Origin: Deltaproteobacteria bacterium
GTDB lineage: Bacteria > Myxococcota > Myxococcia > Myxococcales > Anaeromyxobacteraceae
Direction of reading: 5' to 3'
NCBI GenBank assembly: GCA_016214955.1
Contig: JACRMN010000013.1
Span: 62,001 to 126,000 of the forward strand
Length of the DNA: 64,000 bases
Position 1 is the first letter of the stretch. Each line of letters starts with the position of its first letter. Below the pieces are notes generated by a model that was not told the DNA's origin, did not search any database, and worked only from the letters and a program-made list of their open reading frames with translations. The position numbers and the translations under genes were made by a program. Positions 1 to 7,757 of the stretch are shown here, one piece after another.

Positions 1-542
1 CAGCCGGCAAGGCGACGGTGGTCGATCGCCTTTCCCTTCGAGGGCGGCCATTCGCACTGTGCACGCTTCATCGCGCCGAGAACACGGATGACGCGGGCCG
101 CCTGGCATCCATCGTCGCCGCCCTTCATGAGATCGCTCGGGAGCTACCCGTCGTCCTGCCGCTCCATCCCCGGACCGCCGGCGCTATCCGCCGGCAGGCC
201 ATTGCCATCGACCTCCAGGTCATCGAGCCGGTCGGCTACATCGACATGGTGGCCCTGCTCCAGGCGGCCCGGCTGGTGCTGACGGACAGCGGCGGCCTGC
301 AAAAGGAGGCCTACTTCTTCGAGCGGCCCTGCGTGACCCTCCGCGACGAGACCGAGTGGGTCGAGCTCGTGCAGGGGGGCTGCAATTGGCTCGCCGGCGC
401 CACCACGCAAGGGATCCTGGCTGCGTACCGCAGTGCAGCCGCCGCTCGGCCGGACTTCTCGACCAAGCTCTACGGAGGCGGCGCGGCCAGCAGTGCCATC
501 GTCGCCGCCATTGAAGACTACTTCGCTGCCGACAGGCAGTGA
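1..542 (+). CDS. wecB: UDP-N-acetylglucosamine 2-epimerase, C-terminal part (5' truncated by window edge)
   Basis: Catalyses interconversion of UDP-GlcNAc and UDP-ManNAc, an entry step for ManNAc-containing surface polysaccharides; cytoplasmic. The visible part carries the family signature LHRAENTDD near the start, LPLHPRT (a loop of the C-terminal Rossmann-like domain), the VEPVGYIDM stretch, and the UDP-binding segment LTDSGGLQKEAYF followed by LRDETEWVE. These are the hallmark motifs of the WecB/MnaA fold (GT-B-like). The frame is open from the first base, so the N-terminal half lies upstream of the window. It converges on the phosphohexomutase gene with 29 bp between the stops. The context of glycosyltransferases and sugar-nucleotide genes supports a polysaccharide role. 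The family assignment is confident; which polysaccharide it serves cannot be told. Confidence 0.93.
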   Translation, partial: AGKATVVDRLSLRGRPFALCTLHRAENTDDAGRLASIVAALHEIARELPVVLPLHPRTAGAIRRQAIAIDLQVIEPVGYIDMVALLQAARLVLTDSGGLQKEAYFFERPCVTLRDETEWVELVQGGCNWLAGATTQGILAAYRSAAAARPDFSTKLYGGGAASSAIVAAIEDYFAADRQ

Positions 543-571
543 GGCGCCGGCTGGTTTGCCCGCCGGCCCAC

Positions 572-2005
572 CTACCTCCCCACCCTCTTCCCCGCCTCCC
601 GGAGCCCCCAGGCAGCGAGCTCACCGGCGCGCGCCAGGCTGTCGGCCTCGGCGTAGCAGCGCAGCTCGGCGGCGTTGCCGGAGGGGCGCAGGTGCACCAC
701 CTCGCCGCTCGCGAGCGTGACGCGCAGCCCGTCGGTCTGGTCGAGGCCGGCCACGGGCCCGAGCCCGGCGAAGAAGATGGAGAGCTGCTCCCGCGAGCTC
801 GAGAGCGCCGCCAGCAGGCTCTTCGAGTCGGCGGTGGGCACGTCCTGGATGCGGTCGCTGGCGGTGAAGCGGCGCGGCAGGCTGGTGAGCAGCCCCGAGA
901 CCGGCACCCCGGCCCGGGCGGCGGCGTCGAGCACCGCCAGGGCCGGCAGCACGGCGTCGCGCGTGGCCAGCGGCGCGAGCCGGCGGCCGTCGCGCTCCAC
1001 GGGGCTCCCCAGCAGCAGCCCGCCGTTGGCCTCGAAGCCCACCACCGGCCCGCGGGCGCCGGCCACCGCCCCCTGCATGGCCTCGATGACGTAGGGCGAG
1101 CCGATGCGGGTCCGCACCACCCGGCGGAAGCGGCCGCACTTCTCGAGCGCGCTGTTGCAGCTCACCGGTGCCACCACGGTGTCGGCGCCGAGCGCCGCGG
1201 CGCACAGGAGCCCCACGATGTCCCCGCGCAGCCAGGTGCCGGCCTCGTCGCCCACCAGCGGCCGGTCGCCGTCGCCGTCGGTGGACACCAGCGCGTCGAG
1301 CCGGTGCTCGGCCGCCCAGGCCCGCGCCTGCCGCTGGTCGGCCTCGGCCACCGCCTCGGTGTCCACCGGGACGAAGGCGTCGGTGCGGCCCAGGGCCACC
1401 GGCTCGCCGCCGAGGCGGGCCACCAGCTCGGCGAGGAGATCGCGCGAGGCGCTGGAGTGCTGCCAGATGCCCACGCGCTTCCCGCGCAGCATGCCGGGCG
1501 CGAAGAAGTCGAGGTAGCGGCGCAGGTACCCCTCGGCGGCCGCCGGGCTCGCCGGCGGAAGGGGCGTGGCGCCGAGCCCCTCGGGCCGCTCGACCTCGCG
1601 GGCGAGGATGGGCGCCTCGTCGGCCTTCAGGATCTCGCCCTGGGGCTTGTAGAACTTGATCCCGTTCCGGTCGAACGGGATGTGGCTGCCGGTCACCATC
1701 ACCGCGGCGGCGCCGGCCTGGCCGGCGTGGAGCGCCAGCGCCGGCGTTGGCACCACACCGCAGAAGCGGACCTCCCGGCCGGCCTGCCGGATGGCGGCGG
1801 CGCAGGCGGCGGCGATGCGGGGGCTGCTGGGTCGCAGGTCGTGGGCCAGCACCACGGGAGCCGCCGGTCCGGCGGCGGGCAGGGTCCGGAGGAAGGCCAG
1901 GGCGAAGGCGTGGCAGACCTCGTCGGTCATCGCGGCCACCAGGCCGCGCACGCCGCTGGTGCCGAAGCCCACGCCGCTCGATGCACTCAGCTCGCGAAGG
2001 GTCAC
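572..2005 (-). CDS. Phosphohexomutase (phosphomannomutase / phosphoglucosamine mutase family)
   Basis: Alpha-D-phosphohexomutase of about 477 residues, interconverting sugar 1- and 6-phosphates through an enzyme phosphoserine. Landmarks in order: GTSGVRG near residue 15 (domain 1), the catalytic loop MVTGSHIPFDRNG with the phosphoserine at about S107, the metal loop STDGDGDRPLV, the sugar-specificity loop GFEANGG, and the phosphate-binding loop RPSGNAAEL near the C-terminus (the usual consensus is RxSGTEP, so the last part has drifted). The frame is open upstream to 2290, but similarity to the family begins at the GTG at 2005 (protein start TLRELSASSGVGFGTSG), so that start is chosen. It probably supplies mannose-1-P, glucose-1-P or glucosamine-1-P to the polysaccharide locus. 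Substrate preference cannot be read from sequence. Confidence 0.88.
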   Translation of the reverse strand: MTLRELSASSGVGFGTSGVRGLVAAMTDEVCHAFALAFLRTLPAAGPAAPVVLAHDLRPSSPRIAAACAAAIRQAGREVRFCGVVPTPALALHAGQAGAAAVMVTGSHIPFDRNGIKFYKPQGEILKADEAPILAREVERPEGLGATPLPPASPAAAEGYLRRYLDFFAPGMLRGKRVGIWQHSSASRDLLAELVARLGGEPVALGRTDAFVPVDTEAVAEADQRQARAWAAEHRLDALVSTDGDGDRPLVGDEAGTWLRGDIVGLLCAAALGADTVVAPVSCNSALEKCGRFRRVVRTRIGSPYVIEAMQGAVAGARGPVVGFEANGGLLLGSPVERDGRRLAPLATRDAVLPALAVLDAAARAGVPVSGLLTSLPRRFTASDRIQDVPTADSKSLLAALSSSREQLSIFFAGLGPVAGLDQTDGLRVTLASGEVVHLRPSGNAAELRCYAEADSLARAGELAAWGLREAGKRVGR

Positions 2006-2096
2006 GGGGTGAGTGTAGTGCGGTTCGGGTGCCGGGGCCGTCCCGCGCGGCGCATGCCTCGCCTTCGGTGGGAGGACGCCCTCCGGGCACCTCTCG

Positions 2097-2125
2097 TTGA
2101 CCTGACGGATATCAGGAATGATACT
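2097..2125 (+). promoter_or_regulatory. Sigma-70-type promoter for the RHH/PIN toxin-antitoxin operon
   Basis: TTGACC at 2097-2102 and GATACT at 2120-2125 are separated by exactly 17 bp, on the strand and in the place expected for the operon starting at 2181. The match is 5/6 for the -35 and 4/6 for the -10. The stretch is visibly more A/T-rich than its surroundings. Predicted only. Confidence 0.5.
2101..2123. promoter_or_regulatory. Candidate autoregulatory operator: two overlapping inverted repeats inside the promoter spacer
   Basis: CCTGA-N6-TCAGG spans 2101-2116 and TATCA-GGAA-TGATA spans 2110-2123. Both are perfect inverted repeats and lie between or over the -35 and -10 boxes at 2097-2125. 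A regulator bound here would block RNA polymerase. Candidate binders are the RHH protein (2181-2462) and the XRE domain fused to the PIN toxin (2449-3069). Inference from position and symmetry. Confidence 0.45.
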
Positions 2126-2180
2126 GACGGCCACGGAGCGGCCGGCGAACGCGCGGCCTGCCCCGCACCGGGGGCCTACG

Positions 2181-2462
2181 ATGTCACACGCTCGCCGCAA
2201 GTCGCCGGACCTCCGCATCCGCCTTTCGGCCGCGGAGCGCGCTCGCCTGGAGCGGGCCGCCCGGAAGGCGGAGGTGCGGGGCGTGAGCACCTGGGCGCGG
2301 ACCGTGCTGCTGCGGGAGGCCCTGGTTCAGGAGCCCGAGGCGGCGCGCCGCGCTCGCACCGAGCGGCTCATCGCCGCCATGCGGCAGGGCTTCCCTGGCG
2401 ACGCGGAGCACGCCGACGAGGTGGAGCGCAACCGGGAGCGCTGGCGCAATGCGGATCGTTGA
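2181..2462 (+). CDS. Ribbon-helix-helix antitoxin-like protein
   Basis: A 93-residue basic protein directly upstream of, and overlapping by 14 bp, the PIN-domain toxin gene, the standard VapB/VapC arrangement. The N-terminal part has the pattern of a ribbon-helix-helix DNA-binding domain: a short beta strand (DLRIRLS) followed by the helix AAERARLERAARKA and a second helix (STWARTVLLREAL). The charged C-terminal tail rich in Arg, Glu and Asp would be the toxin-neutralising part. The ATG at 2181 is chosen because the RHH pattern starts right after it; the frame is open back to an ATG at 2118, but that codon overlaps the promoter boxes at 2097-2125 and so lies upstream of any transcript from them. 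It probably binds PIN toxin and represses its own operon through the palindromes at 2101-2123. Exact subfamily not recognised. Confidence 0.66.
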   Translation: MSHARRKSPDLRIRLSAAERARLERAARKAEVRGVSTWARTVLLREALVQEPEAARRARTERLIAAMRQGFPGDAEHADEVERNRERWRNADR

Positions 2463-3069
2463 CACCACCGTGTGGATCGACGCGGAGCGGCTGCGCTCCC
2501 CTGCCGTGGACCGGCTTTCCGGGCTCGTGCGTGAGGGTGCCGCGGCCGTCTCGACCGTCACCGTCTACGAACTGACGTGCGGGCCCAGCACACCGGCGTC
2601 GCGCCTCGACTACTACGCGGAGCTGTTCGCCACCTCCGTGCAGGTCCTTCCGCTGGGCGTGGAGGAGGTCGAGGCTGCGGCCCGGCTGGCGCGGCTGGTG
2701 GGGCGGAGCCTGGGTGCACCGGACGCGCTCATCGCCGGCACCGCCCTGGCCAACGGGATGCCGCTCGTCACCTGCGACGGCGGCTTCCGGGGCCTGCCGG
2801 GGCTCACGGTGGAGCTGGTCCCGCGCACCCCGGTGGTCCACGAGCCGGTCGCGCCCTGTGCCGCGCCGGCCGTCCCGGCGACCCCGGGCGCCCGCCTGCG
2901 CGCCCTGCGCGCCGCGGCCGGGCTCAGGGCCCACGAGGCGGCCCAGGCCGCCGGCATGGCGCCTTCCAACTGGGCTCGCCTGGAGTCGGGCCGCCACGCC
3001 CCCGCGCTGGCCACGCTCGCGCGGGCGGCCCGGGCGCTCCGCGTGCCGATCTCGGCGCTCCTGGGGTGA
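2449..3069 (+). CDS. VapC-like PIN-domain ribonuclease toxin fused to a C-terminal XRE helix-turn-helix
   Basis: 206 residues in two parts. Residues 1-126 form a PIN nuclease: D5 in IVDTTVWID, E41 in VYELTCG, D92 in GAPDALIAG and D110 in TCDGGF are the four acidic residues that bind Mg2+/Mn2+ in VapC toxins, which cut tRNA or rRNA. A Pro/Ala linker (about 127-146) leads to residues 147-203, with an XRE-type HTH: RLRALRAAAGLRAHEAAQ, then AGMAPSNWARLESGRHAP and LARALRVPISALL. VapC proteins normally end after the PIN domain at about 130 residues, so the added HTH is unusual. The ATG at 2449 lies inside the antitoxin gene. The HTH could take over part of operon autoregulation. Alternative reading: the fusion acts as repressor with a residual nuclease; all four acids are present, so activity is expected. 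Confidence 0.82.
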   Translation: MRIVDTTVWIDAERLRSPAVDRLSGLVREGAAAVSTVTVYELTCGPSTPASRLDYYAELFATSVQVLPLGVEEVEAAARLARLVGRSLGAPDALIAGTALANGMPLVTCDGGFRGLPGLTVELVPRTPVVHEPVAPCAAPAVPATPGARLRALRAAAGLRAHEAAQAAGMAPSNWARLESGRHAPALATLARAARALRVPISALLG

Positions 3070-3106
3070 GGCCTCGCCTGGCTTGCGCCGCGCCGCGAGG
3101 GGACGC

Positions 3107-3544
3107 ATGCTCGCTTCCGTGAACCCTCCCGCCGACGCCCTCGTTGCCGCGCTCACCCGGGCGCTCGAGGCGCAGCCCGAGGTGCTGGAGGCCTACCTCT
3201 TCGGCTCGCACGCTCACGGCACCGCGCGGCCACACAGCGACGTGGACGTGGCGGTCTACGTATCGGCGGTGCCCGACGCGCCCTTCGGCTACGAGGCCCG
3301 GCTCTCGGCGGACCTCATGGCCGCGCTCGGCGAGAGCCGGGTGGACGTGGTGCTGCTCAACCGGGCCCCGCCGGTCCTCTACCGCGAGGCCATCCGCGGC
3401 ATCCGGCTGCTGTCCCGGGACCTGCGGGCTACCACCGTCCGCGAGGGCCAGGCGCTGTCGCGGTACTGCGACTACCTCCCGCAGCTCGCCAAGATCGATC
3501 GCGTGCTGCAGCGCCGGCTCGACGGCGGGGAGTTCGGAAGGTGA
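3107..3544 (+). CDS. mntA: MntA-type minimal nucleotidyltransferase antitoxin
   Basis: 145-residue stand-alone nucleotidyltransferase of the MNT/HEPN system. The GSX10DXD signature is intact: G33-S34 followed by D45 and D47 (LFGSHAHGTARPHSDVDVAV). In characterised MntA/HepT pairs the MNT protein transfers AMP onto a tyrosine of the HEPN toxin and so inactivates it. The ATG at 3107 has a GAGGGGA ribosome-binding site just upstream, 37 bp after the PIN-toxin stop. Its TGA stop overlaps the GTG start of the next gene (GTGA), giving translational coupling, as usual for this pair. Confidence 0.87.
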   Translation: MLASVNPPADALVAALTRALEAQPEVLEAYLFGSHAHGTARPHSDVDVAVYVSAVPDAPFGYEARLSADLMAALGESRVDVVLLNRAPPVLYREAIRGIRLLSRDLRATTVREGQALSRYCDYLPQLAKIDRVLQRRLDGGEFGR

Positions 3545-3978
3545 GCCCGGGCTCTCTCGACGCCGGCCTGGTGAGGCGCCACCTGGCCGCCATCGACGCC
3601 GCCGTGCAGCAACTCCGCTCGCACGCGGGCAGGCCGCTCGATGCGCTCCGCCAGCTGGACGAGGCCTGGGCCGTGGAGCGAGGCCTGCAGGTGTGCGTCC
3701 AGAGCTGCATCGACGTCGCCACGCACCTGGCCGCCGCCGCCGGCCGCGACGTTCCCGACTACGCCTCGGCGTTCGACCGGCTCGCGCAGATGGGTGCGCT
3801 GCCCCAGGACTTCGCGTCGTCGTTCCGGGCGGTGGCCGGCTTTCGCAACGTGCTGGTCCACGGCTACCTGGAGGTGGACCTGGCGCTCGTCCACCGCGTG
3901 CTCAACGAGCGGCTCGGAGACTTCGAGCGCTTCGCGCGCCTGACCGCGGAGTACCTGGCGAGGGCTGCGGGTCCGTGA
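3541..3978 (+). CDS. hepT: HepT-type HEPN ribonuclease toxin
   Basis: 145-residue all-helical HEPN-domain protein (DUF86/HepT family). The catalytic and regulatory motif RX4HXY is perfectly present as R102-NVLV-H107-G-Y109. R and H form the RNase site at the dimer interface, and Y109 is the residue that MntA adenylylates in studied homologues. It starts at a GTG overlapping the mntA stop by 4 bp. It ends 37 bp from the convergent Wzi gene. With the preceding RHH/PIN pair it makes two consecutive toxin-antitoxin modules of different classes inside a polysaccharide locus. Confidence 0.88.
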   Translation: MSPGSLDAGLVRRHLAAIDAAVQQLRSHAGRPLDALRQLDEAWAVERGLQVCVQSCIDVATHLAAAAGRDVPDYASAFDRLAQMGALPQDFASSFRAVAGFRNVLVHGYLEVDLALVHRVLNERLGDFERFARLTAEYLARAAGP

Positions 3979-4015
3979 GGCTCTGGCTCGAGCCCTCGCC
4001 GCGCCGCGCCATCCC

Positions 4016-5659
4016 TCACGGCCCCGGCAGGCTCGGGGGCTCTCCCCGCCCCGGCCACCAGGCCACGCGGAGCGCGGCGTCCAGGCCCGCGTCGGGGCTC
4101 ACGAAGTCCCGGTTGTACCGGTGGGTGATCCCCAGCTCCCAGGAGAGGCTCCACTCGCGCAGCGCCCAGCTCCCCCGCGTGCCGTAGGTCATGGCCAGGT
4201 CGTGGCGCGGCCTCTCGGTGACCGGCACCACCCGGTCGTGGAACCAGCGCTCGTGGCGCTGCACCCGCTCGACGAAGAGGCCGAGTGAGCGGGGGCCGCG
4301 CAGCCAGTCCAGGGCCAGGAACTGGGTGTCGCCCTGGGGCCCGAGCCCGGCGCCCAGCATCTGCCCGCGCTGGGTGTAGCCCTGCCGCTCGTCGCCGTGG
4401 GTGTAGAAGATGGGCGTCGGCCGGGTGGGGTTGGCGGCCGGCAGCTCGAAGGTGTGGGCCGCCTCGAGCTGCACCCGCAGCCAGCCGGGCGGCGCGCGGA
4501 AGAGCTTCTGCAGGCCGAGCAGCCAGGCCTGCGCGTGCCCCGGCTCCATGAGGAGGTCGGTCAGGCCGAAGGCGTGGTCGTCGCGCCCCCACTCGCCGTG
4601 GAGCTCGAAGCGGGCCTCGGGCATGGCCCAGCGGAAGAAGAGCGAGGTGAGCTGGTTGTCGGGCGAGGAGCCGTCGCTGGTCGAGGTCGTGAGCAGGCTC
4701 TTGAAGAGCGGCTGCCAGAGCGGGTCGAAGTAGTGGTGGAAGGCGACGCTGGCGGTGGGAAAGAGGAAGGCGCGCGCGTAGCCGAAGGTGAGCCCGCGCG
4801 CCGCCGCCGGCTCGAAGGTGACGACCAGGGCCTCGAAGAGGCGGCTGTCGTTCTTGCGGTCGCCGTCGAACCAGCGCGACTCGGAGAGCCGGCCCCACGT
4901 CACCTCGGCCTCCAGGAACCCGAGCCAGGCATCGAGCGGCCGCGAGGTGGCGAGGAACAGGTGCGGGAACCCGGCGGCGCTGCTGGACATGAGGAGCGCG
5001 TTGCGCAGCCCCGGCCCCCACCACAGGTTCTCGGTGGAGAAGCCGAGCGCCAGGTTCCAGGCGTCGAGCCGAACGAAGCTCTGGCCGGGATCGAAGGTGG
5101 CGAAGGCCCGCGGCCCCATACGCAGCGGCAGGTCGATGCCGCCGCCGTTGTACGGGTTGGCGAAGCTCGACTGGCCGGGGAAGGTCCCGGCCGGCAGGCG
5201 GTAGGCCCGGTTCTCCTGCCAGGCGGCGAGCGGCGCCACCTGCACCGTGAGCCAGCGCCAGCGGGCCCGGAGGCCGGGGGTGAGCGAGGCGGAGAGGCCG
5301 CGCCCGGCCCAGAGGGCGCCGTCGTTCCGGTCGTCGGCCCAGCCGGTGTGGAGCTTCACGAGCGCCACCGGCGGCACCAGCTCGAGCCGGAGCCCGGGGA
5401 GCGGCTGCGGGTCGGCCAGCGCCTCTCGGGCCGGCGCGCCGCCGTCGCAGAGCCAGAGCGGCCGGGCGCCGGAGGGGCGGCGCAACAGGCCGGGCCAGAG
5501 CGGCGCCGCGCCGGTGAGGCCGGCGGTGCGCGCCAGCTCTTCCTCCAGCGAGCCGATGCCGGCGAGCGAGAGATCGAACGAGGCGCAGCGCGGCGCGGGG
5601 GGCTCGGGCGCGGCGAGGAGCAGTGCGAGCGCTGCCGGGAGCACGCGCGACGATAGCAC
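4016..5659 (-). CDS. Wzi-family outer-membrane capsule assembly protein, copy 1
   Basis: 547-residue protein with an N-terminal signal peptide (SSRVLPAALALLLAAP) and the features of the Wzi/capsule-assembly beta-barrel family: alternating aromatic/polar strands and the conserved blocks DDRNDGALW, WQENRAY, SFVRLDAW, STENLWWGPGLRN, FELHGEWGRDD, GAGLGPQGDTQFLALDW and DLAMTYG. In Escherichia coli Wzi is an outer-membrane lectin that anchors capsule to the surface. A GTG at 5659 is chosen because it gives a proper signal peptide; a GTG at 5644 is an alternative. Divergent from the gene at 5706 (46 bp apart). A clear paralogue lies at 13328-15013, sharing block order and several identical motifs. 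Role inferred from family and locus. Confidence 0.85.
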   Translation of the reverse strand: MLSSRVLPAALALLLAAPEPPAPRCASFDLSLAGIGSLEEELARTAGLTGAAPLWPGLLRRPSGARPLWLCDGGAPAREALADPQPLPGLRLELVPPVALVKLHTGWADDRNDGALWAGRGLSASLTPGLRARWRWLTVQVAPLAAWQENRAYRLPAGTFPGQSSFANPYNGGGIDLPLRMGPRAFATFDPGQSFVRLDAWNLALGFSTENLWWGPGLRNALLMSSSAAGFPHLFLATSRPLDAWLGFLEAEVTWGRLSESRWFDGDRKNDSRLFEALVVTFEPAAARGLTFGYARAFLFPTASVAFHHYFDPLWQPLFKSLLTTSTSDGSSPDNQLTSLFFRWAMPEARFELHGEWGRDDHAFGLTDLLMEPGHAQAWLLGLQKLFRAPPGWLRVQLEAAHTFELPAANPTRPTPIFYTHGDERQGYTQRGQMLGAGLGPQGDTQFLALDWLRGPRSLGLFVERVQRHERWFHDRVVPVTERPRHDLAMTYGTRGSWALREWSLSWELGITHRYNRDFVSPDAGLDAALRVAWWPGRGEPPSLPGP

Positions 5660-5705
5660 GGGCGGAGGTGGCGCCGGCCGCCGGGCCGCGGTATGCACCG
5701 CCCTC

Positions 5706-6653
5706 GTGCCCCACCCCGCCCTCCTCGACGCCGTCCGCGCCCTCGCCGACTTCTCGGGCCGCACGCCGCTGCCCGACTGCGACCTCGCCGAGCTCGCCGA
5801 GGTCCTCGACGCCCACGGCCTGGCGCCGCTCGCCTCCTGGCAGCTGGAGCAGCGGCGCGCCGGCCTGCGGGTGCCGATGTGGTTCCGCGAGAAGCTCCTC
5901 CCTCTCTACCAGGGCGTGGTCAACGACAACGTCTTCCGCATGATGACGCTGAAGGGGCTGCTGCGCGGCGTCAGCTGCCCGGCGCTGGTGCTCGACGGCG
6001 CCGCCTACGTGGACTGGCTCTACCCGCACCTGGCCTGGCGGCCCGTGGGCGAGCTGCGGCTGGCGGTGCGCGGCGAGGACGGCGGCCGCTTCGCGGAGGG
6101 TGCCCAGGCGGCGGGCTTCGAGCCCACGGCCCAGGGGCCGGGCGGCCACACCGCCACCTTCTCCGACGGCCGGCTCTCGGTGCGGCTGCAGGAGGGGCTG
6201 GTGCCGGACCGCGGCGAGGCGCTGGGGCTCTTCGAGCGGGCCGAGCCCTACCGGGTGGCCGGCCCCACCGCGGCGCGCCCCTCGCCGGGCGACGCCCTGC
6301 TCTTCTCGGTGGCCGACGCCGCCGGGATGGGCCTGCAGGCCCCGCTGCTCCTCTGGCTCGACCTGCGGGAGCTGGTCCTCAGGGTGACCGAGGCGGGGTC
6401 GGAGGAGGCGGGCGCGGTGGTGGCGCGGGCCGCGACAGCCGGCCTCTCGCGGGCGCTCCACGGCGCCATGGCCCTCACCGCCCACTTCTTCCCGGCGGTG
6501 GCCGCCGGCTGCCGCGCGCTCACGCCGGCGCTGGGCGCCACCGAGGCGCTGGCGGTGGACGCGGTGGTGGACGCGGCGCGCGACCCGGCGCGCCTGCGGC
6601 GGCTGCGCGGCACCGAGGAGGCGGCGCGGCTGCTGCTCGAGCCGCACGGGTAG
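5706..6653 (+). CDS. Uncharacterised nucleotidyltransferase-fold protein (NTP_transf_5-like), probably catalytically degenerate
   Basis: 315-residue protein resembling the uncharacterised nucleotidyltransferase family often found in exopolysaccharide and lasso-peptide loci. The N-terminal helical region (LAPLASWQLEQRR) leads to VNDNVFRMMTLKGLL and then LVLDGAAYVDWLYPHLAWRPVGELRLAV, which corresponds to the family block LKGaa..lYp...R...DiDLLV. The family's catalytic pair of acids appears here as E-L-R, and the preceding Lys of LKG as Asp. This suggests lost nucleotidyl transfer and a structural or binding role. Starts with GTG at 5706. The next gene, a glycosyltransferase, follows after 44 bp. 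Family assignment is moderate; function unknown. Confidence 0.6.
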   Translation: MPHPALLDAVRALADFSGRTPLPDCDLAELAEVLDAHGLAPLASWQLEQRRAGLRVPMWFREKLLPLYQGVVNDNVFRMMTLKGLLRGVSCPALVLDGAAYVDWLYPHLAWRPVGELRLAVRGEDGGRFAEGAQAAGFEPTAQGPGGHTATFSDGRLSVRLQEGLVPDRGEALGLFERAEPYRVAGPTAARPSPGDALLFSVADAAGMGLQAPLLLWLDLRELVLRVTEAGSEEAGAVVARAATAGLSRALHGAMALTAHFFPAVAAGCRALTPALGATEALAVDAVVDAARDPARLRRLRGTEEAARLLLEPHG

Positions 6654-6697
6654 CGCTTCCTGGGCCGCCGCCTCGGCCCTACAATCGCCACCCGCGC

Positions 6698-7711
6698 ATG
6701 GCCGCCCCGCTCATCACCGTCGCCCTCTGCACCTACAACGGGGCCAGCTACCTGCCGGCGCAACTCGACTCGGTGCTGGGCCAGGACTACCCGAGCCTCG
6801 AGGTGCTGGCCTTCGACGACTGCTCGAGCGACGGCACCTTCGAACTGCTCCAGGCCTACGCGGCGCGCGACCCGCGCCTGCGCCCGGTGCGCAATCCGGC
6901 CAATCTCGGCTTCCGGCGCAACTTCGAGCAGGCGCTGCGCGCTGGCCGGGGCGAGCTGGTGGCGCCCTGCGATCAGGACGACGTCTGGCGGCCGGACAAG
7001 CTCTCGCGCATGCAGCGCGCGCTGGGCGAGAGCGCCGCCGTCTACTGCGACTCGGCGCTGGTCGACGGCGACGGCCGGCCGCTGGGCATCCGGCTCTCGG
7101 AGCGGCTGGCGATGCGCCGCTTCGACGACCCAGCGCCGTTCGCCTTCACCAACTGCGTCTCGGGCCACGCCCTCCTGCTGCGGCGCGCGCTCCTCGAGGA
7201 GGCGCTGCCGGTGCCCGCGCACGTCTACCACGACTGGTGGCTGGCCTTCGTGGCTGCCGGCCGGGGGGGCATCGACTACCTGGCCGAGCCGCTCGTCGCC
7301 TACCGGCAGCACGCCCGCTCCGTCACCGACATCGCCGGGCGGCGGCGCCGCACCGGCGTGCCGCGCCCCGCCGGCCACCGCATGGCCACCGCCCTGGCCG
7401 CGGGCCACCGGATCCGGGCCATGGCCGCCTTCCCCGGCCCGGCGCAGCCGCTGCTCGCCGCGCTGGCCACGGTCTGGGGCGGCTGGGAGCGCCAGGTGGT
7501 GGCGCCGCGGCTCACGCTCTTCCTCCTCCGCCACCGCCGGCGCCTCTTCGTCTTCCGCCGCGGCGAGGCGCGCCGCCGGATCACCCGCGCCCTGGGCTAC
7601 CTGGTGGGCCTCCGGGCCCGCCGGCTCCTGCGTCCGCGGGCCTATGCGTCGCCGGAGAGCGCCCACCCGGCGCTGGCCGCGGGCTCGACGCCCGGGAGCC
7701 ATCGCGGATAG
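6698..7711 (+). CDS. Family 2 glycosyltransferase
   Basis: 337-residue GT-A fold glycosyltransferase. N-terminal nucleotide-binding strand ITVALCTYNGASYLPAQLDS, then LAFDDCSSDGT, the metal-binding motif in PCDQDDVWRPDK (DxDD), and acceptor/catalytic region motif VYHDWWLAFVA. The C-terminal about 80 residues are Arg-rich and basic, as expected for association with the inner membrane. Overall it resembles rhamnosyl/galactosyl transferases of O-antigen clusters. A TACAAT hexamer 12 bp upstream of the ATG (6680-6685) may be a -10 box, but I see no convincing -35. Followed 46 bp later by the CDP-sugar operon, so it may transfer that sugar; this is inference. Confidence 0.87.
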   Translation: MAAPLITVALCTYNGASYLPAQLDSVLGQDYPSLEVLAFDDCSSDGTFELLQAYAARDPRLRPVRNPANLGFRRNFEQALRAGRGELVAPCDQDDVWRPDKLSRMQRALGESAAVYCDSALVDGDGRPLGIRLSERLAMRRFDDPAPFAFTNCVSGHALLLRRALLEEALPVPAHVYHDWWLAFVAAGRGGIDYLAEPLVAYRQHARSVTDIAGRRRRTGVPRPAGHRMATALAAGHRIRAMAAFPGPAQPLLAALATVWGGWERQVVAPRLTLFLLRHRRRLFVFRRGEARRRITRALGYLVGLRARRLLRPRAYASPESAHPALAAGSTPGSHRG

Positions 7712-7757
7712 ACTCCGCACGCTCCCGGGCCGGTACGCGTCCACCGGAGCATCGACC

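Noticed and set aside
2006-2290. N-terminal extension of the phosphohexomutase back to an upstream start
   Set aside because: The extra 95 codons have no family similarity, are Arg/Ala-rich, and would run over the promoter and start of the antitoxin gene.
6680-6685. TACAAT as a promoter of the glycosyltransferase
   Set aside because: The -10 is good but no -35 at the right distance; left as a remark only.
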